Origin: Bacillota bacterium
Lineage (GTDB): Bacteria; Bacillota; DTU030; DUMP01
Length of the DNA: 19,865 nt
Assembly: GCA_012735455.1 (NCBI GenBank)
Contig: JAAYHG010000079.1
Location: 1-19,865 of the forward strand
Direction: 5' to 3'
In this document: one piece after another, positions 1 through 8,236 of the stretch
Numbering within the stretch: the stretch's first letter is position 1
Layout of the letters: each line of letters begins with the position of its first letter
Program-made: the position numbers and the translations under genes
Notes under the pieces: generated by a model
What the model was told of the DNA's origin: nothing
What the model saw: only the letters and a program-made list of their open reading frames with translations
Database searches by the model: none

Positions 1-1709
1 ACGCTAACGTTTTGCGGCCCTAAGGCCCCACCTAAGGGGGCAATAACCGATATTGTACGGGAATCTATGATGGTGATGTCAGCGGCAAGATTACCACCAA
101 AGCGAACTTCTACCTCTTCAACATCGTTCGGGCTCTCACCTGGCTCAAGAAAGTTGGCCCCTGAGAGCACAACCCTGCGCTGTTCGTCCAGGACGCCTTG
201 GGCCGGAGTAACACCGGTGATAAGGACCAGCTTCTCCGGCACCTTGTAGAGAAAACCGTTTTCTATCTTGCACGTCCCACCATCAGGGTTAACCAATTCC
301 ACAGAACGCCACCCGGCTTGACCCGGGGGTGTTACCACCCTCAGGCTGGTGGTGCTCTCCACCACCACCTCAGGCGCAGGAACACCACCAAAGAACACCC
401 GCGTAGGATTGTCCTGAGAACCGGCGAGAAAGTCTCTGCCGGTGATGCGAACCAGATCGCCGCCGGTTGTGCTGCCGGTGTTAGGCTGAATCCCGTCGGG
501 GTCGATCTGGGGAGAGCTGGTGCTCTCCTTATAGGTGAAACCGTCAGCCAAGATGATACCCTTCTTGGTGTCACTCAGGTCAAAGATCTCAACCGGGGCA
601 GGTCCCAGCGGTCCTGGAGGCGTCACAGCTGTAATAAGAGTGTCGCTGACTCGCGTGACCTCCAAGGCTTCTCTCCCTGCAATCTTGACCCCTAGGCTTC
701 CAGCTTCGGGGAAGTTAGTGCCCCGAATCTGGATTTCGCTGCCTCCTGATGTGGGTCCGAAATTCGGAGTGACTGAAGAGATGGTGGGTGTTACCACATA
801 CTCAAACCCATCCCCTTGACTCACAGAAACACCATCAGCATTGGTCACGATTACCGGGACCGTTCCTACTGTGCCGGAGGGCGTGCGGACCGTGATACTC
901 TTGTGATCGGCAGAAACACCCACCACCGAGGCAAAGCCTGTGCCAATCTGAACCTTAATCCGGTCCGCTGCATCAAACTCCTCGCCTGCTATGGTAACAA
1001 GGGTTCCCCCTAAGGTAGAACCATAACCGGGCGTGATACTTTCTATCCTTGGTGAGCTCAAACGGTAGAAAAGCGTGTTGGCACTGTTCCCCGGCAAGAC
1101 AGACTGCCCGCCATCGGGGTTAATGACCATTACCTCTTTCCCGCCTGTGGTGCTCGCCGGAGCGTCTGCTGTGATCTTGGTGCCACCGGTTTCCACCCGG
1201 ACGTTTGTAGCCGGCTGCCCACCAATGCTGAGGCTGAGACCAGGAGCAAAACCTGTACCGGTGATTACGATGGGAACACCGCCTATGGTAGGCACCCTGC
1301 GATACTCAGGACTACCAGAATCAGAGATGTCTTGACGGTATGCCTCCTCGATCACAGGATTGCTCAAGATTTCTAAGGCCTGCGGCAAGGTGAAGGACTG
1401 CCCGAGAGTGTCCTTGACGCTGACGTCCACCAGGCCCAACGTAAGAAGCTGGTTGACCGGTATAAGGGCGGTAACTACCGTATCCGTAACGTTAAGCTCT
1501 GTAAGACTTACATTTCCTGCCCAAACCTGATTCACATTCGCCAGACCTGAACCGGTTAAGGTCAGTCTCACACTCTGACCTGCCTGCACCGTAGTGGGAC
1601 TGACGCTCACCAGTACGGGTTGATCTGCTGCCCGCACCTGGGAGAGAGGATAAAAAGAGGTTATGAGCAAAAAGGCCAGGACCGAGGCCACTAATCTGCG
1701 TCTCAGCAT
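1..1709 (-). CDS. Secreted TIG/IPT-repeat protein, C-terminus beyond window
   Basis: An open frame runs from an ATG at 1709 to the left edge (569 complete codons) without a stop, so the gene is truncated by the window. The ATG is preceded by GGAGGT at 6-nt spacing. Residues 1-27 look like a signal peptide: RRR, then a hydrophobic stretch, then a V-R-A|A-D cleavage site. The rest is about six Ig-like TIG/IPT repeats at roughly residues 33-115, 135-216, 219-305, 308-394, 399-489 and 496 onward. Each has the family pattern of I-x-x-(V/I)-x-P near the start, a central G-x-x-F/L, and a closing NPDG or TPPG-type turn. TIG arrays in exported bacterial proteins usually serve adhesion or surface scaffolding. 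No enzymatic domain is visible in this part; one could follow. The neighbouring 1909-2838 gene is also secreted and codirectional but separated by a terminator. Confidence 0.88.
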   Translation of the reverse strand, partial: MLRRRLVASVLAFLLITSFYPLSQVRAADQPVLVSVSPTTVQAGQSVRLTLTGSGLANVNQVWAGNVSLTELNVTDTVVTALIPVNQLLTLGLVDVSVKDTLGQSFTLPQALEILSNPVIEEAYRQDISDSGSPEYRRVPTIGGVPIVITGTGFAPGLSLSIGGQPATNVRVETGGTKITADAPASTTGGKEVMVINPDGGQSVLPGNSANTLFYRLSSPRIESITPGYGSTLGGTLVTIAGEEFDAADRIKVQIGTGFASVVGVSADHKSITVRTPSGTVGTVPVIVTNADGVSVSQGDGFEYVVTPTISSVTPNFGPTSGGSEIQIRGTNFPEAGSLGVKIAGREALEVTRVSDTLITAVTPPGPLGPAPVEIFDLSDTKKGIILADGFTYKESTSSPQIDPDGIQPNTGSTTGGDLVRITGRDFLAGSQDNPTRVFFGGVPAPEVVVESTTSLRVVTPPGQAGWRSVELVNPDGGTCKIENGFLYKVPEKLVLITGVTPAQGVLDEQRRVVLSGANFLEPGESPNDVEEVEVRFGGNLAADITIIDSRTISVIAPLGGALGPQNVS

Positions 1710-1840
1710 ACCGGCACCTCCAAGTTTCCATGGACCATCCCGGTCCGACAGTAAGCCTTATCTTTTTTATCGGCAGATAGCAACGCTGACCTTAGAACCA
1801 TAATTAACCATTTCAAAGCGGAGGCCAACTGCCAGCAGTC
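1710..1840. other. Intergenic leader of TIG-repeat gene, nothing definite
   Basis: This is the gap between the terminator of the 1909-2838 gene and the TIG-repeat gene, so it should hold the promoter and 5' leader of the latter on the minus strand. I see no convincing -35/-10 pair. A small stem, GGACC/GGTCC, lies about 25-40 nt before the start codon on the minus strand. No known riboswitch consensus could be fitted. Confidence 0.4.
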
Positions 1841-1894
1841 AGAAAACAAAACAGGGTCCCGACTAGGAAGGAAGTCCTTCCTAACGGCACCCTG
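1841..1894 (-). terminator. Rho-independent terminator after the 1909-2838 gene
   Basis: Read on the minus strand, it starts 15 nt past the stop codon. The outer arms are CAGGGT and ACCCTG. The inner arms TAGGAAGGA and TCCTTCCTA are perfect complements separated by only two bases, so the apical pairs must open to form a loop. The hairpin is followed at once by TTTTGTTTTC. This should separate transcription of the 1909-2838 gene from the TIG-repeat gene downstream. Confidence 0.85.
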
Positions 1895-1908
1895 CAGTTG
1901 CTGCCAGC

Positions 1909-2838
1909 CTATTTAATAACCTGAATAGACTCTGCGGCTCCCTGGGCCGGGTACGACATCAACATTGGACCATCGATGACTACCTCCACCTGCTGCCCAG
2001 CTTCAATGTCATCCATAGTAGCAGAACTGACCTCGCCATTATGGGACACTGAGAAAGATGTCCTGGCACTGATATACACCCAGGTCAAGCTTGGTTCTCC
2101 GCTCGCCATTGGGTCCCCTTCCACCAAAATGCGAGGGCTGTCTCCGGTTTCTGTTTCCTTGATTATGCCGGTCAGGATATTGGCCTGGGCCGGGGTCTCC
2201 TCTTCGCCTGTTGCCGGGCCTACGTGGGTTTCAGACACTTTATCTATGAACCAATTGCCCTGAATCTGCTTCACTGTAACATGGGCTACTGTCTGGCCGG
2301 CACTTCCCGTAGAGGACACTAACGAAAAAGTGACTACGTATTTGAAGCTGTCTGCTTCGCTGCTGAGAATCTCATAATCCTCAACCCAGGGACTCGAGAC
2401 ACCGGTTACCCAGCCTTGAGACTCATACTGCGCTTTCTTTTGTGCCCTGAGTTCAGGTGAAAGCATGGCATACTGAAGGGCTCCGTTCCTCATCTTAACG
2501 CCCTCAGCCCATGTTTCCACCGCCTGCTCCGGGGTCTTAGCAGCAACTGCCTGCTCTAGGAGTTCTAGGCGCCGCTCCAGAGAAGACAGGTCCTGTCCTT
2601 CTTGCTTCTGCTTTACTAAGACGCTTCGATTTACTTCATCCCAATGTACATCAGCGCCCAAGGCCTCGGCCACCCAACGGACCGGAACCATCACCCTGTC
2701 CTTGATCATCTGCGGAGCAACATCGGTAGAAGTAACAACACCATTGACGATGAGTTTAATAGGTTGGGCCGCCCACACCTGCATTGTAAGGGTAAGGAAT
2801 AAGATCAGCGGGACCAATACCAGGGACCACTTCTTCAT
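1909..2838 (-). CDS. Secreted Cu-amine-oxidase-N-like / NTF2-like / OB-like protein
   Basis: 309 aa from ATG, with GAGGAGG about 10 nt upstream. Residues 1-24 form a signal peptide (KK, hydrophobic core, A-x-A site near VWAAQ). Residues 27-76 match the copper-amine-oxidase N-terminal-like domain common in Clostridia: an I-x-L-x-V-N-G opening, then D-R-V-M-V-P-V-R-W-V-A-E-A-L-G, then an alternating V-L-V end. Despite the name, this domain is not a catalytic oxidase in such proteins and probably acts in cell-wall or surface association. A short coiled coil (about 84-100) leads to an NTF2-like region (about 103-203) that resembles secreted proteins with a Y-V-V-T-F core and an N-W-F-I-D-K-V end. 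Residues 219-309 form a beta-rich module like the DUF3221/YobA OB fold, ending S-I-Q-V-I-K. Function is unknown. Domain names are pattern-based and not profile-checked. Confidence 0.85.
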   Translation of the reverse strand: MKKWSLVLVPLILFLTLTMQVWAAQPIKLIVNGVVTSTDVAPQMIKDRVMVPVRWVAEALGADVHWDEVNRSVLVKQKQEGQDLSSLERRLELLEQAVAAKTPEQAVETWAEGVKMRNGALQYAMLSPELRAQKKAQYESQGWVTGVSSPWVEDYEILSSEADSFKYVVTFSLVSSTGSAGQTVAHVTVKQIQGNWFIDKVSETHVGPATGEEETPAQANILTGIIKETETGDSPRILVEGDPMASGEPSLTWVYISARTSFSVSHNGEVSSATMDDIEAGQQVEVVIDGPMLMSYPAQGAAESIQVIK

Positions 2839-2991
2839 ATGATAATCCTCCTCATACGTTTAAGTTTAGGCTGTTTTTAGTCCTCCGTTCTCACCTGGGT
2901 CTACCGCCCTCCTTTGTGCTTAGTCACTACTACTGACGTGCAGATAAAGGAATTGTTCCCAGAAAGCAGGCGATATCAGCGGAGAGCGGTA

Positions 2992-3000
2992 TGTTATAAT
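2992..3000 (+). promoter_or_regulatory. Extended -10 promoter for the UDG-like gene
   Basis: TGTTATAAT gives a perfect TATAAT (2995-3000) preceded by the TG of an extended -10 element. The hexamer at 17-bp spacing (GATATC) is a poor -35, which is typical of extended -10 promoters. Transcription would start near 3007, leaving a leader of about 57 nt before the GTG at 3064. Confidence 0.6.
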
Positions 3001-3063
3001 GAACCAGTATTACAGCCTTCTTTACTTGGCGGGGCTTATAACTGATTGAGGAGGAGGCCTTCT

Positions 3064-3765
3064 GTGAAAAAGGTACGTGAATTGATCGCCAGCCTGCAAG
3101 CCTACGAATCTTTGCCGGGGGTGTTCAATCCCTGGCGCGATATAGATCCTAACTACGATCTGACTCCTGCCGCACCTAAGATACGCTCCCAGCATCTCGA
3201 GCGATACCTTCAGTACAGGGTACCCTACGCCCGTTTCATCTTGTTGGCGGAGGCGGTAGGCTACCAAGGAGGCCGCTTTTCTGGGATCGCCATGACTTCT
3301 GAACGCATCCTTCTGGGACATCACCCGACCATTGACCCTGCTTGGGTAGCCCCCGGCGGCGGGTTTAGCCGCACCAGCCGACCAGAACTCAGAAGACTGG
3401 GTTTTAACGAGCCCACTGCCACCATCGTGTGGACAGCGGTACATGAACTAGGCATTTCACCCTTTGAGGTCATCCTCTGGAACACATTCCCTTTTCACCC
3501 CTATCGCCCTGACCAGGGGGCTCTAACCAACCGCACCCCCACGCGGGAGGAACTCGCCTTAGGGCAGTCATACCTCAGCGCACTGCTGGCTTTATGTCCT
3601 CAAGCCATGGTTATAGCCATTGGCAAGAAGGCCGAGGCTACACTCACAGCGCTGAACATTCCCTGCACACCTGTGCGGCACCCTGCCAACGGCGGGGCCA
3701 CAGCATTTAGGCTGGGGTTAAGAAGGATTCAAAATCTCAGGGTCGCGCACGGAGACTACAGATAG
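3064..3765 (+). CDS. Uracil-DNA glycosylase-like protein
   Basis: 233 aa. GTG at 3064 is preferred because GAGGAGGAGG ends 5 nt before it; the in-frame TTG at 3046 lies upstream of that site and lacks one of its own. Features of the UDG superfamily: an N-terminal F-N-P-W-R-D (residues 21-26), a beta strand leading into L-A-E-A-V-G-Y-Q-G-G-R-F-S-G-I (61-75), which replaces the usual G-E-A-P-G-x-x-E motif, a central I-L-W-N-T-F-P-F-H-P (137-146), and a C-terminal V-R-H-P-A-N-G-G (204-211) at the place of the H-P-S/S-P-L motif. By family this would remove uracil or a related lesion from DNA in base excision repair, in the cytoplasm. The W-N-T-F strand fits families where an Asn does the catalytic work, but I cannot assign the subfamily. 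The metallophosphoesterase gene follows by 55 nt on the same strand and may be cotranscribed. Confidence 0.8.
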   Translation: MKKVRELIASLQAYESLPGVFNPWRDIDPNYDLTPAAPKIRSQHLERYLQYRVPYARFILLAEAVGYQGGRFSGIAMTSERILLGHHPTIDPAWVAPGGGFSRTSRPELRRLGFNEPTATIVWTAVHELGISPFEVILWNTFPFHPYRPDQGALTNRTPTREELALGQSYLSALLALCPQAMVIAIGKKAEATLTALNIPCTPVRHPANGGATAFRLGLRRIQNLRVAHGDYR

Positions 3766-3769
3766 TTAT

Positions 3770-3786
3770 CAAGCTAAGCTAGCTTG
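3770..3786. repeat. Perfect 7-bp inverted repeat between UDG-like and phosphoesterase genes
   Basis: CAAGCTA and TAGCTTG are separated by AGC. It sits directly after the stop codon of the UDG-like gene. No T-run follows on either strand, so it is more likely an mRNA-processing or stability hairpin, or chance, than a terminator. Confidence 0.35.
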
Positions 3787-3820
3787 GAGCAAGCACCAGA
3801 AGCCGAAAGGTGGCATTCAC

Positions 3821-4654
3821 TTGAAGAACAGAATGATAGTAGTGCTGTTAACAGGCGCACTTCTGGCCGCCTTTTTGTACACTGAGAACAATATTCTAAC
3901 CGTACGGCACATTACCCTTAACTTAGAGGACTTGCCTAGCAGCTTTTCGGGCTTGACTATTGTACACCTCTCGGACCTGCACGGAAAATCCTTTGGTCCC
4001 AATCAGGAGAAATTGGTAAGCAAGATTCGTGCGGCTAAGCCGGACCTAATAGTGTTCACCGGTGACCTGATCGATCGTAAGCGCGGTGGCGAGGAAGCTG
4101 GTCTCAGACTGATGGACAGGCTCACTAAGATCGCCCCCACTTATTATGTCACCGGAAACCATGAGTGGTGGGCAGGCGACTTCAGCGCCCTGGGCAAGGA
4201 ACTAGTGAAGCGTAACGTCAAGGTCCTGGCCAATCAACACGACCGGCTTGAGCGCGGCGAGGATTGGATCTGTATTCTCGGCATTGACGACCCGGCGGTT
4301 CAGCCGAAAGCCTTGAGTCCAACGGAAGTGGTAAACAGAGAACTCGACCGCGCACGGGAAGGTAGTAGCGGTTTCAGCATACTCCTGGCCCACCGGCCGG
4401 AACTCATTACCATCTACAGCCAACACTCGCTTAACGTCGTTTTCTCCGGTCACGCCCACGGCGGCCAAATTCGGCTACCATTCCTAGGCGGTCTGATCGC
4501 GCCCGGGCAAGGCGTTCTCCCCCGCTACTCCAGCGGCTTGTATAGCCATGGGAACACCAGCCTGGTAGTAAGCCGAGGCCTGGGTAACAGCGTCTTTCCG
4601 CAGCGGTTGTTCAATAGGCCAGAGATCATCGTGGTAAGTCTGAAAAAGGGCTAA
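3821..4654 (+). CDS. Membrane-anchored metallophosphoesterase, YkuE/YaeI-like
   Basis: 277 aa. The TTG at 3821 is chosen because AAAGGTGG lies 7 nt upstream; an ATG four codons later has no better site. Residues 5-20 form one hydrophobic N-terminal anchor, so the enzyme should face outward. All calcineurin-type metal-site motifs are present: S-D-L-H (D52, H54), G-D-L-I-D (D82), G-N-H-E (N113, H114), A-H-R-P-E (H191) and S-G-H-A-H-G-G-Q (H211, H213). The length and the H-A-H-G-G-Q-I-R-L-P signature match the YkuE/YaeI group. Members of that group hydrolyse phosphoesters with two metal ions and have been linked to lipid A or UDP-sugar lipid precursors; the substrate here is unknown. It converges on the permease gene with only 25 nt between stops and no visible terminator. 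Confidence 0.9.
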   Translation: MKNRMIVVLLTGALLAAFLYTENNILTVRHITLNLEDLPSSFSGLTIVHLSDLHGKSFGPNQEKLVSKIRAAKPDLIVFTGDLIDRKRGGEEAGLRLMDRLTKIAPTYYVTGNHEWWAGDFSALGKELVKRNVKVLANQHDRLERGEDWICILGIDDPAVQPKALSPTEVVNRELDRAREGSSGFSILLAHRPELITIYSQHSLNVVFSGHAHGGQIRLPFLGGLIAPGQGVLPRYSSGLYSHGNTSLVVSRGLGNSVFPQRLFNRPEIIVVSLKKG

Positions 4655-4679
4655 GCTATTGCGGAACTAGGCATCCATA

Positions 4680-5852
4680 TTACTCGTACTGCAAGGCCTG
4701 GATAGGATTCAGTTCAGCAGCGCGACGGGCGGGGTAGATGCCAAAGAAAACTCCAATCATAACGGCAGAACCAAAGGCAATTAACACCGGTAACAAGGAG
4801 ACACTGGTTGGCATTTGCAAGAGCCGTTCCAGGACAAGTGAGAGTCCAACCCCCACACCGATACCAATAATGCCACCGCTCCCACTCAGCACCATAGATT
4901 CAACAAGAAACTGATTAAGTATATCGCGGCGTCTGGCGCCAAGGGCCTTGCGGATACCGATCTCCCGAGTTCGCTCGGTCACAGAGACCAGCATAATATT
5001 CATGATCCCGATCCCGCCAACAAGCAGCGAAATTCCGGCTATCCCGCCCAACATCAGGGAAAGAATCTTGGTGACCTCGTTTACTGTCTCTAACATGTCG
5101 GCTTGATTAAAGACGCTGAAACTATCCTCGTCGCGAAAACGTTTGAGCAGCCAATCATTAAGGCCTTCTTCAACCTTCTTTACCGTGTCCGATGCATCTG
5201 CCTGTACGTAAAGGGTGCGGATGTTCTGTCCACCTAACACTAAGTTGGCAGAGGTAAGCGGGATGATCACCCGATCGTCCTGGGACATACCTCCGCCCCC
5301 GCCTTTCGACTCCAAGACTCCCACCACGGTGAACTCTATGCCGTCAATAAGGATGCGTTGGCCCACCACTGAGTTTAAGCTACCAAAGAGGTTTTCCACC
5401 ACCTCTGTTCCTAACACCGCCACCTTGTGGTGAAAGGTTACGTCAAGGTCAGACAAGAAACGGCCGCTCGCCACCGCCAGATTGCGTGCAGTACTATAAT
5501 CCGTGTTGGTCGCCTCAACGAGCGTGTCATGGGTAACACTGCCATACTTGACTGTAGCGGTCCCTGTTAGGGCCGGGGCCACAGCACTCACGTGCTCAAG
5601 CTCTTTAAGGTCGGCAAGTTCTACATAGCGAAGCGAAGTATCACTGCCCCGTCCCCTTACTTGAACAGTCAGCAGGTTGGATCCCAGGGATTGAATGCGC
5701 TCTGTGACCTGTTTGTTTGTCCCTGTGCCTATGGCCACCAAGGAGATGACCGACGCCACCCCAATGATGACCCCCAGCATCGTAAGTAGCGAACGCAGCT
5801 TATTGTTTACAATACCCTGCCAGGCCAGGGACACTGCTGTGATAAATTCCAT
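4680..5852 (-). CDS. MacB-like ABC transporter permease
   Basis: About 390 aa. ATG at 5852 is preferred because GGAGG lies 7 nt upstream; an adjacent GTG at 5855 is possible. The start overlaps the ATPase stop as TGATG, which implies translational coupling. Topology is that of the MacB/FtsX family. TM1 comes near residues 20-43 (L-G-V-I-I-G-V-A-S-V-I-S). A large extracytoplasmic MacB_PCD domain follows, with three more TM helices in the last 130 residues. The FtsX landmarks G-I-G-I-M-N-I-M-L-V-S-V-T-E-R-T-R-E-I-G-I-R-K-A and the terminal G-I-Y-P-A-R-R-A-A-x-L-N-P-I are both intact. By family it does not form a channel but transmits ATPase movement to the extracytoplasmic side to expel peptides, lipids or antibiotics. 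The partners are the two genes upstream in the same operon. Confidence 0.92.
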   Translation of the reverse strand: MEFITAVSLAWQGIVNNKLRSLLTMLGVIIGVASVISLVAIGTGTNKQVTERIQSLGSNLLTVQVRGRGSDTSLRYVELADLKELEHVSAVAPALTGTATVKYGSVTHDTLVEATNTDYSTARNLAVASGRFLSDLDVTFHHKVAVLGTEVVENLFGSLNSVVGQRILIDGIEFTVVGVLESKGGGGGMSQDDRVIIPLTSANLVLGGQNIRTLYVQADASDTVKKVEEGLNDWLLKRFRDEDSFSVFNQADMLETVNEVTKILSLMLGGIAGISLLVGGIGIMNIMLVSVTERTREIGIRKALGARRRDILNQFLVESMVLSGSGGIIGIGVGVGLSLVLERLLQMPTSVSLLPVLIAFGSAVMIGVFFGIYPARRAAELNPIQALQYE

Positions 5853-6526
5853 CACTGTACCTCCTCCCGCACCAATTGCCCGTCCCGGATCTCAACCAGG
5901 CGCGGGAAGCGCTTGGCTAACAACCCATCATGGGTTACCACAATGAGGGTGGTACCTTCCTCATTGAGAGAAAAAAGCAGATCCATGATTTCTCGCCCGG
6001 AATTGGAATCCAGATTGCCGGTGGGTTCATCCGCCAGGAGAAAGGATGGCCGCGTTACCAGTGCCCGAGCAATAGCAACCCGCTGCTGCTGACCGCCGGA
6101 CATCTCATTGGGGCGATGGTGCAAACGGTCCCCTAAACCAACCTGACGCAGCGCCTTAGCGGCCCGCTCTCTCCGTTCCTGGAGCCTAACACCGGCGTAG
6201 AGGAGCGGCACCTGTACATTCTCCCAGGCCGTGAGCTGAGGTAACAAGTTGAACTTCTGAAAAACGAAGCCAATCTTTCTGTTGCGCAGACGGGCGAGGT
6301 CATTGTCCGTAAGTCGGCCTACCTCTTTTCCCTCCAAGCGGTACTCGCCGCTGGTGGGTACATCAAAACAGCCTATGATGTTCATGAGCGTTGACTTGCC
6401 AGAGCCGGAGGGACCCACAATAGCCACAAGCTCACCGGCTTTAACCTCTAGGCTAACACCACGCAGGGCGTGCACCGCAATTTTGCCCATGCGGTATGTC
6501 TTGGTGATATCTCTAAGCTCAATCAT
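5852..6526 (-). CDS. MacB/LolD-type ABC transporter ATP-binding protein
   Basis: 224 aa from ATG, with GGGAGG about 10 nt upstream that overlaps the stop of the adaptor gene (14 nt between genes). All nucleotide-binding motifs are intact: Walker A G-P-S-G-S-G-K-S-T (38-46), Q-loop Q90, signature M-S-G-G-Q-Q-Q-R-V (142-150), Walker B L-L-A-D-E-P-T-G-N-L-D (163-173) and switch H199. The D-E-P-T-G-N-L-D variant and the short length are typical of the LolD/MacB/FtsE class that works with MacB-type permeases. It is cytoplasmic and energises the permease encoded by the overlapping downstream gene. Substrate cannot be told from sequence. Confidence 0.95.
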   Translation of the reverse strand: MIELRDITKTYRMGKIAVHALRGVSLEVKAGELVAIVGPSGSGKSTLMNIIGCFDVPTSGEYRLEGKEVGRLTDNDLARLRNRKIGFVFQKFNLLPQLTAWENVQVPLLYAGVRLQERRERAAKALRQVGLGDRLHHRPNEMSGGQQQRVAIARALVTRPSFLLADEPTGNLDSNSGREIMDLLFSLNEEGTTLIVVTHDGLLAKRFPRLVEIRDGQLVREEVQ

Positions 6527-6540
6527 TTAATAGTGCCTCC

Positions 6541-8187
6541 CTACCGAACCTGGAAGCGGAAACCGCCGCCTCCACCGGGAGGAGGACCACCAGGCATCAT
6601 TACACGACCCGGCCTGTTGCTCTCACTTCCCGTCACCGTGCTTTTTTGTGGCACTAGCACCACGTCTCCCTCGTTAAGACCGGAGACTACCTCCACATAG
6701 TTCTCATTGTGTAGGCCAACCTCAATCTCAACACGGTTCCCCGATCTTCGTGTTGGTTCTGCAGCACTAGGCACCATCACGAAGAATCGACCCCGCAGTT
6801 CTTGTACCGCCTCTATAGGTAGCAGTAGCGCATCTTTCTTGCTAGCCACAAGGATTCGGGCCGTCGCCGTCATACCGGCTCTTAGACCAGGAACAGGATC
6901 GAGGGTCAAGGTAACGGGGAAAACAGCAGCCCCGCTCTGTACAGTGCCTTCCTCGGCAATTGCCGTTACTGTTCCGGGCAGAATCCGCCCCGGTAACGCT
7001 TCAACAGTAATCTCCGCTTTTTGCCCTAGCGCAATCTGCCCAATATCTAGTTCATCCACTCTGACTACAACTTGGTAACTGGAGTTGTTTACTATCCTGC
7101 CTAAAAGGTCGTTAACCTTTAGTTCGTCCCCAACCTGCACCGGGCCGAGAACGGTTCCATCGCTGCTGGTGGAACTTTCCACCTCGCGAAAGATACCGCT
7201 GATGGGAGCAGTTACCACAAGCCGAGCCAGCTGGTCATCTTGAGTAGCCAAGTTAAGCTGGGCCTGGGATAGACTGTCCCGCTTTTGATTTAGTTGATAA
7301 GGGAGATCGTCGTTCTCAAGTTCTATAAGGGTTTGCCCGGCCTTTACCTTGTCACCCACCTCTATGTAAATAGCCTTGACCCGCCCAACGGCAGCACTGC
7401 GGATGTCCGCAAGCTTTTTCGGGCCGGCCGTTCCCGTCTCCAGTGCCTCCACCGAACCCTGCTCGGTCTCCACAGTGACTGAGGCCTGTACACCGTCTAC
7501 TAAAGCCCCAGGATTAGCAAACTCCACTGTCACAGGGTAGACGATGGTTCCACCGACCCCTGCCTGGCCGGAGGACGCCACCTTAACCACCTTTCCCGAA
7601 AGACTGCTCAGGAACTCGGGCAGAAATACTTGAGCCGTTTGGCCCACGGCAATCTGCTCGCGTTGCGGTCGGAGAAAGGGCACAGTGGCCGAGAAGGTAT
7701 CATCATCTACCAGGGTCACCAGCACGGCCCCCTTGGTTACCTGGTCGCCTTCGCTAACAGTTACATTGGTGACACGACCTGCTTCAGTCGCCACTACCTG
7801 GAGTGCGCCGAGCTCTTCCTCCAAATCTCTGAGTTCTTGAGTCAGTTTCTCTACGGAACTCCTCGCCTGGTCGCGCTGCAGCTCCAGCGCCGGATTTTCC
7901 AAAACAAATAAGGACTGGCCCGCCTCAACTTGTTCGCCATCCTTCACCAACACCTGCTGAACCTTACCTGCAGCCTGGGCTTTTACCCTGACATCCTCGG
8001 CAAAAGCAACATTGCCTCTACCGCTAATTGCCACCTCAATTGGGCCCCGGCTGGCCTGGACGGTTCGGACCGTTTGCTGCACAGCAGCTGTGGACTGTCC
8101 ACGTAGTTTCACAGCACCAAAGCCCACTATCAGAAGGACAATCAACCCCAGTCCTAATAAGACTGGTTTCCCAATTTTACTCTGCAA
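6541..8187 (-). CDS. HlyD/MacA-family adaptor with two tandem modules
   Basis: 548 aa from TTG at 8187, or 560 aa from an upstream TTG at 8223 (numbering below uses 560). I favour 8187. GAGGTGGGGAG lies just before it, while the promoter at 8237-8242 would leave only a few leader bases before 8223, which has no clear ribosome binding site. Residues 20-40 are the membrane anchor. Module 1 has a lipoyl half (78-110), a coiled coil (112-140), a second lipoyl half (143-172) and a beta barrel (175-256). Module 2 repeats this order at 274-302, 305-335, 336-378 and 383-460, and ends with a membrane-proximal domain (460-525). A Gly/Pro-rich tail follows. Typical MacA-like adaptors have one module and about 370-400 residues, so this is unusual. 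It should link the permease to the cell-wall space; no outer-membrane partner is seen here. Confidence 0.88.
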   Translation of the reverse strand: MQSKIGKPVLLGLGLIVLLIVGFGAVKLRGQSTAAVQQTVRTVQASRGPIEVAISGRGNVAFAEDVRVKAQAAGKVQQVLVKDGEQVEAGQSLFVLENPALELQRDQARSSVEKLTQELRDLEEELGALQVVATEAGRVTNVTVSEGDQVTKGAVLVTLVDDDTFSATVPFLRPQREQIAVGQTAQVFLPEFLSSLSGKVVKVASSGQAGVGGTIVYPVTVEFANPGALVDGVQASVTVETEQGSVEALETGTAGPKKLADIRSAAVGRVKAIYIEVGDKVKAGQTLIELENDDLPYQLNQKRDSLSQAQLNLATQDDQLARLVVTAPISGIFREVESSTSSDGTVLGPVQVGDELKVNDLLGRIVNNSSYQVVVRVDELDIGQIALGQKAEITVEALPGRILPGTVTAIAEEGTVQSGAAVFPVTLTLDPVPGLRAGMTATARILVASKKDALLLPIEAVQELRGRFFVMVPSAAEPTRRSGNRVEIEVGLHNENYVEVVSGLNEGDVVLVPQKSTVTGSESNRPGRVMMPGGPPPGGGGGFRFQVR

Positions 8188-8236
8188 GACTCCCCACCTC
8201 AACTCTTTACTTAATCTTTTCAATCTCTTGCTGGGA

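Noticed and set aside
1735..1835. Possible c-di-GMP-I (GEMM) riboswitch upstream of the TIG-repeat gene, suggested by CTAAGG and TGCCGATAAA on the minus strand.
   Set aside because: The essential GGCAAAC, GAAA tetraloop and GGGACGCAAAGCC elements are absent and no P1a/P1b pairing could be drawn.
3770..3786. Hairpin after the UDG-like gene as an intrinsic terminator.
   Set aside because: No T-run follows on either strand, and the next gene is close and codirectional.
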